Assembly: GCF_001571045.1 (NCBI RefSeq)
Contig: NZ_BCSV01000002.1
Coordinates: forward strand, 124,001-188,000
Direction: 5' to 3'
Length of the DNA stretch: 64,000 bases
Source: Curtobacterium ammoniigenes NBRC 101786
GTDB lineage: Bacteria > Actinomycetota > Actinomycetes > Actinomycetales > Microbacteriaceae
The notes under the pieces are model-generated. The model ran no database searches, had not been told where the DNA came from, and worked only from the letters and a program-made list of their open reading frames with translations. Below are positions 52,595 to 60,382 of the stretch, in pieces (position 1 is the stretch's first letter; each line of letters opens with the position of its first letter). The position numbers and the translations under genes are program-made.

Positions 52595-53194
52595 GTGAGG
52601 AGCGAGACCGACGCCCCGACGTCCGCAACGTGCACTGGCGCCGCCGGCGGCGTGGTCAGCGCGTCGGATGCGTGGGCGGCGCTGGACCTACACGCATGGC
52701 AGTCACTCGCCGACCGGCTCCCGTCGGTCTGCGCTCTCCGGTGCGTGCGTTCCGGCGGTCACGTCTCCGTCCACCTCGCCCTCCCTGGAGGCACCGCCGT
52801 CGTCCTCGTGGATGCCGCGACCGGCGAGCGGGCGGTGCAGATCATCGCGGCCCCGCTCCGTCGCCTCGGGGTGGCGCGTCTGGCGCTGCGATACGCGACC
52901 GTGGCCCCCTGGCATTCGGTTGCGGCGCTCGGCGACCGGGCGGAGTCATTCCGGCTCCTCGCGCAACTCACCCGGAGTGTGTGGCTGCCGCCAAGACCCG
53001 AGGCTAGGGCGGCGGTATGGCGGTGGCTGCGGTTCGCGGCCGACGTGATTCGAGTGACCGCTGCGTCGCCGGCGTTAGCTGAGGGGGTGGGTGGGCCAGA
53101 GCGGCGTGTTGAGGGACTGCTCGAGTCGGACGATCGTGGCAAGATCCGGCCACACCCGGCCGGCGAGGACGTTCAGCACGGTCACGTGACTTAA
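52595..53194 (+). CDS. Hypothetical accessory protein
   Basis: Unrecognised protein of about 199 aa. AWAALDLHAWQSLADRLPSV, GGTAVVLVDAATGERAVQII and LALRYATVAPWHSVAALGDR suggest a mixed alpha/beta fold with Ala/Leu/Arg bias. GTG 52595 has AAAGGAG 5 nt upstream; GTG 52532 also has a good site and would add 21 basic residues. The last 120 nt overlap the opposing XRE gene, and that tail (GGPERRVEGLL...) looks non-native, so the true gene may have been shortened or extended by the neighbour. Confidence 0.5.
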   Translation: MRSETDAPTSATCTGAAGGVVSASDAWAALDLHAWQSLADRLPSVCALRCVRSGGHVSVHLALPGGTAVVLVDAATGERAVQIIAAPLRRLGVARLALRYATVAPWHSVAALGDRAESFRLLAQLTRSVWLPPRPEARAAVWRWLRFAADVIRVTAASPALAEGVGGPERRVEGLLESDDRGKIRPHPAGEDVQHGHVT

Positions 53195-53359
53195 GCCAGC
53201 GGCAGCGGCGACGGAACGGACGCTGCGCGCGCCGAGCGCCGATCTGAGGTTCACCGCGAACCGCCGCGCAACCTCGGCAACGGGATCCTCGATCTGCTCG
53301 TCCGGCCACACGCCACGGGCGAGTTGCAGCGGCTGCGCCCGCACGGTCCTACTCACCAC
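53075..53359 (-). CDS. XRE-family transcriptional regulator
   Basis: 94-aa regulator. The helix-turn-helix is RSVRSVAAAAGLSHVTVLNVLAG followed by WPDLATIVRLEQSL, typical of Xre/Cro repressors. No effector domain. Tandem GTG codons at 53359/53356 could start it; no clear ribosome site. It is divergent from the recombinase operon with 99 nt between starts, where that operon's promoter lies, so it probably represses it. Confidence 0.82.
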   Translation of the reverse strand: MVSRTVRAQPLQLARGVWPDEQIEDPVAEVARRFAVNLRSALGARSVRSVAAAAGLSHVTVLNVLAGRVWPDLATIVRLEQSLNTPLWPTHPLS

Positions 53360-53421
53360 TCAAGGCTAAAGCGACCACGCCGCCACCGTCGGGAAGACTG
53401 CCGCGTGCGCTGCACCCAAGG

Positions 53422-53450
53422 TTGCAAAGCAGGCCCTACCGGTTTATACA
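53422..53450 (+). promoter_or_regulatory. Promoter of the recombinase/transposase operon
   Basis: TTGCAA (53422-53427), a 17-nt spacer and TATACA (53445-53450). ATG 53459 starts 8 nt later without a ribosome site, so the transcript is probably leaderless. It is the strongest -10 of the set. Confidence 0.65.
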
Positions 53451-53458
53451 ATGACCGC

Positions 53459-54328
53459 ATGGTTGCTGTTGATGATCACGCCGCCCCGGCGAGGGGCCGC
53501 GCGTATCGGCCGAAGCTTCCCGCGGACGAGTGGGCGGCGATCGCTCCGTACGTGCACGACGTGGTCGCTCGGGCGACGCCGTTGGTGGCGTACGCGGCGG
53601 CGGATCTGTATCCGGCGGCGGCGCGGCTTGTGCATTTCGCGTGGTCGCAGCGGATTCCGCTCGGCGACGCGGAGGTGTTCGACCCGTACACGATCAACCG
53701 GTTCGTGATGGCGCACCTGGACGGATACAACCGGGCCAGCCGGAACACGATGCGCGCCCGGCTGCGTCGCATGTCCGAAGCGCTCCTCGGTGAGGACGCG
53801 GCCGGCACATTCCGGACACTCGGGAAAGCGGACGCGTCCCGTCCCTACAGTGCGCGGGATCTCGCAGCCCTTGAAGCCTGGTCGACCTCGCAGCCGTCCG
53901 AGGAACGCCGCACGTCCGCCGCGGCGCTCCTCGCGCTCGGCCTCGGCGCAGGCCTGACCGGTGCGGAGATCATCGCCGTCCGCCCCGAGCATCTGCACCT
54001 CTCCGACGCCCACGCCGTTCTCACCACCGTCGGCGGTCGACGCGTTCCGGTGGTGGATGAGTGGGTGGAGGCGCTGGAGCGCCGCACACGGTTCCTCGGT
54101 GGGCAGGGGTGGATGTTCCGGAACGGGCAGCGCGGCGGGAACAGCAACCTCATCACGGACTTCGTCTCCCGCACCGGACGCGGCGTTCCCCTCCGGGCGC
54201 GACGCATGCGGGCCACGTGGATCGTGTGGCACCTGGACGCCGGAACACCGCTGAAGCGGCTCCTTGCCATCGCGGGCCTTGACTCCGCGGAAGCGCTCGA
54301 CCGGTTCCTCCCCTTCGCCGCCGACTGA
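53459..54328 (+). CDS. Tyrosine-recombinase-like protein 1 (catalytically degenerate)
   Basis: 289-aa protein with an N-terminal helical core-binding-like region (FVMAHLDGYNRASRNTMRARL) and a C-terminal half laid out like an integrase catalytic domain: LALGLGAGLTGAEIIAV, VVDEWVEALERRTRFLGG, NLITDFVSRTG, LRARRMRATWIVWHLDAGTPL, LLAIAGLDSAEALDRFL. The first catalytic Arg (normally G-LR-E) is Thr, the H-x-x-R is not canonical, and no Tyr is at the expected end. It may bind DNA without cutting. It is 75 nt upstream of the next gene. Confidence 0.7.
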   Translation: MVAVDDHAAPARGRAYRPKLPADEWAAIAPYVHDVVARATPLVAYAAADLYPAAARLVHFAWSQRIPLGDAEVFDPYTINRFVMAHLDGYNRASRNTMRARLRRMSEALLGEDAAGTFRTLGKADASRPYSARDLAALEAWSTSQPSEERRTSAAALLALGLGAGLTGAEIIAVRPEHLHLSDAHAVLTTVGGRRVPVVDEWVEALERRTRFLGGQGWMFRNGQRGGNSNLITDFVSRTGRGVPLRARRMRATWIVWHLDAGTPLKRLLAIAGLDSAEALDRFLPFAAD

Positions 54329-54368
54329 CCCCACCCCTGCCCGCTCCATCGGGGTGGTGACGCATGTT

Positions 54369-54397
54369 CGCAGCCGATGCGAACCGGTCGGCATAGA
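54369..54397 (+). promoter_or_regulatory. Accessory-type promoter, leaderless
   Basis: CGCAGC (54369-54374), a 17-nt spacer and CATAGA (54392-54397), then 6 nt and ATG 54404. Spacing identical to the methyltransferase promoter at 51583. Confidence 0.6.
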
Positions 54398-54403
54398 ACG
54401 GGC

Positions 54404-55390
54404 ATGTCCAATCAACACCCCCGCCCCCGCCCCTTCACGACAGCTGCCGGCCGCGGCAACCGTGCCGAGCAGCCCCGCGACGACCATGCGATTCAGGAGG
54501 CGATAGTGCGCTACCAGCCAAACTTCGCCACCCCCGCCGAATGGCAGCGGGTCCGCGGCTTCGTCACCGACGCCGTCGCGGACTACCAGCCCGAGAACCG
54601 CGACATCGCCCGGCAGCTGCTCTCCAGCGTCACCGCGTTCGTCATCTGGGCCGTCCACGAGAAATACGCACCCCTGAACGTCGAGGACATCTTCGACGAG
54701 GGCCTCATCGTCCCGTTCCTTCGCAGCCACTACCCCTCCCCCGCATCCCGGGACGTGGTGCAGTCCCGCCTCATGCGCGTCGCCCGCGTCGCAACCGGCA
54801 TCGACGGGCGGCGCCGGAACTTCGGCCGGAACCCCGTGCTCCGCCCTTACACGGAAGCGGACCTCGCCCGTGTCGTCGCGTGGGCGTCCTACCGGCCCAC
54901 CGCCGAGCAGCGCATCGACGCCGCCGTCGGTCTCGCCCTCGCCGGCGGCGCGGGCCTTCGCGTCGGGGAACTCCTCGAGGTCCGCGGCAGCGACCTCACC
55001 CGCACCCCCGACGGCGACGTCGTCGTCACCGTGCGAGGGCGCACCCCACGGCGGCTCCCGGTGCGCCGGGACTGGGCGTGGCTCCTCGACAGCGCCGCGC
55101 ACCGCATCGGCACCGAACAGCCCGTCCTCTTCCCCGCGAACACGACCCTCGCGGGACGGCAGCAGCGAGTGCACAAGGTGTTCCACAGCAGCAGCGAACA
55201 GCCCGACTTCCAACGCCTCCGCGACACCTGGGTCCTCGACCTCGCCGCACGGCTGCCACTGGGCGACCTGATGCACGTCGCCGGCATCCCCGACGTCACC
55301 CCGCTCAGCCGCTACCTCCCACACCTGCCCGCACCAGACCCGGCCGCGCTGCACACCGTTCTCGCCGACGCTCCGGCGGTGACCCGATGA
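54404..55390 (+). CDS. Tyrosine-recombinase-like protein 2
   Basis: 328-aa protein. Residues ~35-150 form a helical N-terminal domain (FVTDAVADYQPENRDIARQLL, SPASRDVVQSRLMRVARV). The catalytic-like domain has Arg I in LALAGGAGLRVGELLEV, QRLRDTWVLDLAARLPLGDL with Arg II but no preceding His, and a late Tyr in VTPLSRYLPHL. It is thus closer to an active recombinase than protein 1, though incomplete. It has the same overall plan, suggesting duplication. Its stop overlaps the DDE gene (ATGA). Confidence 0.72.
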   Translation: MSNQHPRPRPFTTAAGRGNRAEQPRDDHAIQEAIVRYQPNFATPAEWQRVRGFVTDAVADYQPENRDIARQLLSSVTAFVIWAVHEKYAPLNVEDIFDEGLIVPFLRSHYPSPASRDVVQSRLMRVARVATGIDGRRRNFGRNPVLRPYTEADLARVVAWASYRPTAEQRIDAAVGLALAGGAGLRVGELLEVRGSDLTRTPDGDVVVTVRGRTPRRLPVRRDWAWLLDSAAHRIGTEQPVLFPANTTLAGRQQRVHKVFHSSSEQPDFQRLRDTWVLDLAARLPLGDLMHVAGIPDVTPLSRYLPHLPAPDPAALHTVLADAPAVTR

Positions 55391-57318
55391 ACGCGTTCGC
55401 ACGGGAGCAGTTCATTGACCTCTGCGACGAACCGTTCTGGGGACTGCTCGACAAAGACGAAGTCGAAACCAACACCACCAACCTCACCCGCATCGACGCC
55501 GCGCACACCCGCCGCTGGCTGCAACGCACCCACGACACCGGCATCCTCGACCTCCTCGCCCAGTGGCGGGCCGAAGACCGCGCCGGACACTACCGCGGCG
55601 GCCGGCCCCCAGCATTCGGCGACGACGTCATCCTGACCCTGTCGCTGATGCTCGTCGCCGAGAACGCATCGCTGAAAATCGCGAACTACGCCGCGATGCT
55701 GCAGTTCCGGCTCACCGACGAAGCACGCGAGGTCCTCGGCATCACCCACCTCTACGACGGTCGGAAGCGGAACTGGGCGCTCCTAGCGCTTCGCGCGCTC
55801 CGACGCCTCATCGACACGTTCGACGGCTGGCCCGACACCCCGCACCGGAAGGCCGCGGACCTCGCCGAACGAGAACGCATCCAACTCGCCCGCGAAGCGG
55901 ACGCGGACCGCATCGCCGTCAAAGAAGCCCGCGGCCGACGCTTCACCACCACGTTCCTCGCCTGGACGCTGACGCTCCTCCCGAAGCACCTGCAGAAAAC
56001 TTCCGTCGCGCTGACCGTGGACCAAACCGACTTCTACGCCGGGACCGTGCTCAGCTCCTGGGGCAAGGAACACGGCGTCGAGCAGCCGAAGTACTTCGAA
56101 GACACCAACGAGGAAGTCACTCGACGCGTCCTCGAACTCGAAGCCGGCCTCTACCCGAAAAAGAAGGGCGCGAAGGTGAAGGACCCAAACGAGGCAGCGG
56201 TGTTCGTCCCCAGCGAATGGCATATGGCGTTCATGGGCAACGTCATCGTCGGCGTCCACGAAGACCCCACCGAAGATAACTCCCTGGAACCGCCGCAGCT
56301 CATCTACGCGGCAAGTCTCGGCACCCCGAACGACCGCGTCGGCTTCCACACCATCGCCCTCATCGACCTCATCCTCGAACGGAACCTGCGCATCACCCGG
56401 CTCTCGTTCGACAGGGGCTACAGCAACCTCGTTCCCGAGAACTTCCACCGCCCCCTCCGGGAACGCGGCATCCCCGTCATCAAGGACTACATGCAGAAAG
56501 GCATCACCAACGGTATTGGCGGCGCGGTCATGGTTGAAGGCGACTACTACTGCCCAGCAACCTCCACGGAGCACCTCGAAGCGACGCCGCTGTGGGACGC
56601 GGGCACTATCACCGTCAAGGAGTACATCCGCGACATCGGGAACCGGCAAGCGTTCAAATTGCACGTCAAAGACGTCCGACCCGAACGGCAAAGCAGCCGC
56701 ATGCGCTGCCCCGCCCTCGGCCCGTCAGCAACCGTCCGCTGCGCGCTCCGCCAACCCCATCCCAAAGCCGCTGCGAAGGACGACCTGCCGATGGTGTACA
56801 AAAGCCGAATCCCGAAACGGCCGCCGCTGGTGTGCTGCCAAGACTCCATCACCATCCCCGACACGGACAATGAAAAACTCCGCGGCCAGCTATACCCCTA
56901 CGGCACCGTCAAGCACACCAGCGTCTACCGAGCCGACCGCGCAAGCAGCGAATCCATCAACGACGCCATCGCCAACAACTTCACCATCTCCACGTCACCG
57001 AACCGCCCCATGCGCGGCCTCGCCGCGAACCAGTTCGCATGGACGATGCTCGTCGTCGCCACCAACCTGAAAAAAATCGTCGACCACGCCCACGCCACGG
57101 CACCCCGGGAAGAACTCGCCGAAGTCATCGAGCTCAACCCACGGCACCCGCGCGACGCACAGGGCACGCCGCTCCGCAGGAACCCGCCAGCACCAAAAAA
57201 CGTCGGCCAGCGACTCCGCGACCGCGAAGGCCGCTCCGACTACAAGCGGAACCCCGTCAAGCGAAAGAAGGTTCTCGGGCCCACCCGAACCCGAGAAGAC
57301 GTCCTCCGCGGCAACTGA
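55387..57318 (+). CDS. DDE-type transposase-like protein
   Basis: 643-aa protein. An N-terminal helical region (ILTLSLMLVAENASLKIANYAAML) precedes an RNase-H-like core: first Asp in SVALTVDQTDFYAG, second Asp in ITRLSFDRGYSNLVPENF, and a candidate Glu in RADRASSESINDAIANN. A long insertion with Cys clusters (MRCPALGPSATVRC, PPLVCCQD) separates the last two. The C-terminus is very basic (YKRNPVKRKKVLGPTRTRE). No terminal inverted repeats bound this gene alone. Translational coupling to a recombinase-like gene is unusual; a mobile element or a domesticated complex is possible. Confidence 0.75.
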   Translation: MNAFAREQFIDLCDEPFWGLLDKDEVETNTTNLTRIDAAHTRRWLQRTHDTGILDLLAQWRAEDRAGHYRGGRPPAFGDDVILTLSLMLVAENASLKIANYAAMLQFRLTDEAREVLGITHLYDGRKRNWALLALRALRRLIDTFDGWPDTPHRKAADLAERERIQLAREADADRIAVKEARGRRFTTTFLAWTLTLLPKHLQKTSVALTVDQTDFYAGTVLSSWGKEHGVEQPKYFEDTNEEVTRRVLELEAGLYPKKKGAKVKDPNEAAVFVPSEWHMAFMGNVIVGVHEDPTEDNSLEPPQLIYAASLGTPNDRVGFHTIALIDLILERNLRITRLSFDRGYSNLVPENFHRPLRERGIPVIKDYMQKGITNGIGGAVMVEGDYYCPATSTEHLEATPLWDAGTITVKEYIRDIGNRQAFKLHVKDVRPERQSSRMRCPALGPSATVRCALRQPHPKAAAKDDLPMVYKSRIPKRPPLVCCQDSITIPDTDNEKLRGQLYPYGTVKHTSVYRADRASSESINDAIANNFTISTSPNRPMRGLAANQFAWTMLVVATNLKKIVDHAHATAPREELAEVIELNPRHPRDAQGTPLRRNPPAPKNVGQRLRDREGRSDYKRNPVKRKKVLGPTRTREDVLRGN

Positions 57319-57329
57319 CCTGCATCCGG

Positions 57330-57371
57330 CCAGGGCGGAAGCGCTCCCACGCAGCACCGCTTCCGCCCTGG
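57330..57371 (+). terminator. Hairpin after the transposase operon
   Basis: CCAGGGCGGAAGCG (57330-57343) is perfectly complementary to 57358-57371 around a 14-nt loop, 12 nt after the DDE stop. No T-tract. Probable terminator; one end of a mobile unit is an alternative. Confidence 0.6.
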
Positions 57372-57567
57372 TCGGACCACCACGCGCGCTGCATGCTGCA
57401 GAGCCGTCCGCGGTGTCTCACTCGGCGCCTTCGTTTCTGCGAGCGCGCTGCGTTCCCGACCCTCAGCGCAAACGCGAGGACCTGCGACGGGGGACGACGG
57501 AGTATGCAGACGGAGCGGCATCGCAAACTGGTCGACGTCGCGCGCAGACGGTCGTAGTGTCAGGCGC

Positions 57568-58083
57568 ATGTACGGATCCGGTGGACTTTGTGTCCGATCA
57601 GCGGTGGTGTCGGATGCTGCAGGCATTGCCCGCGCTCACGTGGAGAGTTGGCGGGAGACATACGCAGGAACGCTGGATGCCCGATTCTTTTCCGAGGACG
57701 CGTATGCGCGCCGTCTGGGCTTCTGGTCGGGGTACCTTGCCCGCGAGCCGCGACCCGGTCGGATGGCGGTCGCCGAGCAGGATCGCGTGATCATCGGGTT
57801 CGCGAATGCGGGAGACGCGGTCGGTCCTGATGCCGAGCACGGCTTCACCCCCGCGCGCCGCCTGCACCTGTTCTCCATTTATCTTCGCGCGGCGGGGCAC
57901 GGGACCGGCGCCGGGCAGGCGCTGCTGGACGCGGTGGTCGGTGACGAGCCGGCACAACTCTGGGTACTCCGCGGGAACGCCCGCGCGATCTCGTTCTACC
58001 GGCGAAACGGGTTCTCCTTCGACGGTGTGGAATACCGCGACCCCGCCGACGCCAACCTGATCGAATTGCGCATGGTGCGCTGA
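57568..58083 (+). CDS. GNAT-family N-acetyltransferase
   Basis: 171-aa acetyltransferase of the small GNAT type. VRSAVVSDAAGIARAHVESW and RETYAGTLDARFFSEDAYARRL in parts (W-R-x-x-Y-x-G is usual), HLFSIYLRAAGHGTGAGQALLDAV with the acetyl-CoA loop, and ARAISFYRRNGFSFDG. The C-terminal IELRMVR is normal. Start 57568 (ATG) has no strong ribosome site; the first 8 residues are uncertain. It resembles the array units. Confidence 0.88.
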   Translation: MYGSGGLCVRSAVVSDAAGIARAHVESWRETYAGTLDARFFSEDAYARRLGFWSGYLAREPRPGRMAVAEQDRVIIGFANAGDAVGPDAEHGFTPARRLHLFSIYLRAAGHGTGAGQALLDAVVGDEPAQLWVLRGNARAISFYRRNGFSFDGVEYRDPADANLIELRMVR

Positions 58084-58301
58084 TGCTACGGGAGCTCACG
58101 CGACGCGGAGTTCCGTAGGATTCGTTTGTGAGCGTGATGGGCGGGAAGCATTCGGCGTGGACTCACCCCGAAGCTCGCGGCACCTCCGACCTGTGCTTCG
58201 ATCGCGCCACCGGCGTCGCCGCTGAACGCAGCACTCTCAGAGTGCTGGCTGCATGGCGACTGCCATGAGTGGAGCGAACAGCGCAGACGGACCCGACCCG
58301 A

Positions 58302-58323
58302 TAGGCGACCTGCGCGCCCTCCA
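58302..58323. repeat. Possible diverged cassette-boundary motif
   Basis: TAGGCGACCTGCGCGCC resembles the motif only in its first half (TAGGCGA). It lies between the GNAT gene and the next gene. Confidence 0.25.
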
Positions 58324-58382
58324 AAGCAACCGGGTACCGATCACGATCGCCCCATGGTTCTTGGGGGGGCCGACCGCAGGAC

Positions 58383-59807
58383 ATGGGCGCTCATCTCGGC
58401 TGGGACCTCGCCGCAACCGATAGCGGATTCGAAGCTCGAAACATCGAAAGCGCGGTAGGTGAAGAGCCGAAACTCCTCACGGTGGCACGCCTGGGAAATC
58501 AGCTAAACCCTTCGGACCCGGCAGCGTATCAGCGGGTCGTCCGACGGCTGAGCCCTTATGACGGCATCGGACCGGGTCCCGGATCCTGGGAGGACGCTGT
58601 TCGCCTCCAACACGCCTCCTCTGAGCGGTACCCCGAGGAGGTCATGGGGGCTCTCAGCGGGTTCCGTGCGCTTGTTATGAGCGCTGATTCCGCTTCCGCC
58701 CTGCCCGGTCTACTGGCCAGCGCGTTAGCTGGGATGACCGCCTCTCGTTTCCCGGACGCGCGTCTGTATCTCATTGAGTCGACAGAGCGGTTGTCGCGAC
58801 GGTACGGCGTCGCACGGGCGATGCTGCACGTCGGCGACCAACCTCCGGAGCCAGCGACTACCGGGGAGGTGTTCTCCTCTTCTCTGTATCTAATGGCCGA
58901 CGTCAACGTCGGACTCGCTGCCTACTTAGAGCCGTTGGTGACGAGCCTTTCGCCGCATGTGTGGGCGATGACAGCTCCGAGGGTTGGAGGAGTGATCGTC
59001 CTGCTGTTCGGCCAGCCCGTCAGCTCAGCAACTCTCATGAATCTGGATTTGCTGTCGCTGTCGGAGCGAACCGCGCTGCTCGCTCCGCTTCGCCGGGTTG
59101 AGAGTGTCACCGTGGAGGCGTATACAGCCGCGTTGCGCTGGTGGGTGAGCCGTCTCGACCTAGTGTTCTCACACCTCACGGAGCCGTCCAACCACGTCAA
59201 GGATGGAAGCTACCACCCGCCCACTGCTGTCGAACGAATGCTGGCGTTCGAACAGTTCTGCCGATCAGTGCAGACGATCGGATCCTCCCGTGACACGCAT
59301 GCCCGCCGTCTCACGCTGTTCCACGCGCTCGACTCTTTACACGGATTGAATCCGACCCTGACCTTCGAACGCGCCACCACGCTCTCGAAAATGGAACCCG
59401 TGCTAGACGAGCTTCGCAAGCTCATCCCCGCCGAGGCTCAGCCTGTTCTCCTGCCGCGAGCTGCCACAGCAGTGGACGCCCTCCGCGACGTTCAAAATGG
59501 CTTCTTCATGGCCACCCGTCTTCGCGACGGGTATCTGTCACTGCCAAACAAAAACGGCGTCGGGCCCGACGCGCCCGTCCCGCTCGCCAACGCTGCTCGT
59601 GAATGGCTCCGGGTGCTCCGCAATAGCCAGCACGGCTTGGACAAGGCGCCGGACCCGAGGCAGCGCGCGCTGCTCGCTGCCCACACCGGCGACCTCTCCC
59701 CCCGGATCTCGGACCTGGCATATCTAGCGCTTCTCGAGATTCTCGCCCGCCCGGAGCTGCTTCGCGGGCGACACCGCAACTCACAACGTCGCCAGCCACT
59801 GAGATAA
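58383..59807 (+). CDS. Hypothetical protein, 474 aa
   Basis: Unrecognised large protein. It is mostly helical with a central hydrophobic region (VWAMTAPRVGGVIVLLFGQPV), no signal peptide and no clear catalytic motif. LTVARLGNQLNPSDPAAYQR, YLIESTERLSRRYGVARAML and EPVLDELRKLIPAEAQPVLL give a repeat-like helical impression. Lower GC and less biased codon use than the sugar genes suggest acquired DNA. ATG 58383 lacks a strong ribosome site. It is the last accessory gene before the tRNA. Confidence 0.7.
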   Translation: MGAHLGWDLAATDSGFEARNIESAVGEEPKLLTVARLGNQLNPSDPAAYQRVVRRLSPYDGIGPGPGSWEDAVRLQHASSERYPEEVMGALSGFRALVMSADSASALPGLLASALAGMTASRFPDARLYLIESTERLSRRYGVARAMLHVGDQPPEPATTGEVFSSSLYLMADVNVGLAAYLEPLVTSLSPHVWAMTAPRVGGVIVLLFGQPVSSATLMNLDLLSLSERTALLAPLRRVESVTVEAYTAALRWWVSRLDLVFSHLTEPSNHVKDGSYHPPTAVERMLAFEQFCRSVQTIGSSRDTHARRLTLFHALDSLHGLNPTLTFERATTLSKMEPVLDELRKLIPAEAQPVLLPRAATAVDALRDVQNGFFMATRLRDGYLSLPNKNGVGPDAPVPLANAAREWLRVLRNSQHGLDKAPDPRQRALLAAHTGDLSPRISDLAYLALLEILARPELLRGRHRNSQRRQPLR

Positions 59808-60002
59808 CCGTCGGCAAGGAGCAGATCTGATCGTCGCCGCCCCGAGTGGACCCTGACCTTCCCCGAGCCTTTCGCTTCACTCTGGGCAACCCTCCGCTGG
59901 ATGGCCCTCACCCGACCGATGAATCGGATGCCGCCCTTTACGGGTCACCTGCTGACCCTTGCGGGATCCTTCCCGGTCTCTGACCGACCAACCAAAAGAA
60001 CG

Positions 60003-60034
60003 CGAGGGTCTCCGTCTAGCGGCGGAGACCCTCG
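60003..60034 (-). terminator. Intrinsic terminator downstream of tRNA-Ser
   Basis: CGAGGGTCTCCG and CGGAGACCCTCG form a perfect 12-bp stem around an 8-nt loop. On the minus strand it is followed by CGTTCTTTT, the expected T-rich tail. It ends transcription of tRNA-Ser 55 nt after its 3' end. Confidence 0.8.
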
Positions 60035-60088
60035 TAGAGCGGTGAGATTCGCAACTGATTTCGTTGAGATTCGCAACCGACCCTGTGG

Positions 60089-60175
60089 CGGTACCGGTGG
60101 GATTTGAACCCACGGTGGAGTTGCCCCCACACATGTTTTCGAGACATGCTCCTTAGGCCGCTCGGACACGGTACC
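60089..60175 (-). tRNA. tRNA-Ser (anticodon CGA)
   Basis: An 87-nt class II tRNA. The acceptor stem GGTACCG pairs with CGGTACC. The anticodon arm GCATGT-CTCGAAAA-CATGT gives anticodon CGA (serine TCG codons). A long variable arm follows (GTGGGGGCAACTCCAC), then the T-arm GTGGGTTCAAATCCCAC. The discriminator G is followed by an encoded CCA (60086-60088). Its 3' end faces the accessory region, the usual orientation for an integration site. I found no second copy of its 3' end in the window. Confidence 0.95.
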
Positions 60176-60382
60176 GCCGACCATGCTACTGCATGCCCGC
60201 GAGCGTGCCGTTCGCGGGAAAACTCTGAAGGTCTGCGCGACTCGCACCCGCAACGCGTCCCGCCCCAGCTCCATCGAGATCCCGGTCACGCCCCCGACCA
60301 CAGGCCCAGAGACCGGCGCCGCGCTCCCCCGGCCCACCACGCGCACGAGTTCGCACCAGCCTCGGTGAGTAACGTGCGGCGC

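Noticed and set aside
53459-55390. Integron integrase assignment for the two recombinase-like genes
   Set aside because: They lack the IntI-specific insertion and full R-H-R-Y set; protein 1 lacks the first catalytic Arg.
27602-57371. Prophage
   Set aside because: No capsid, tail, terminase or lysis genes; only phage-type accessory functions such as the adenine methyltransferase.
60043-60077. Direct repeat TGAGATTCGCAAC (two copies) next to the tRNA as an att core
   Set aside because: Both copies lie on the same side of the tRNA within 35 nt and do not overlap the tRNA end.
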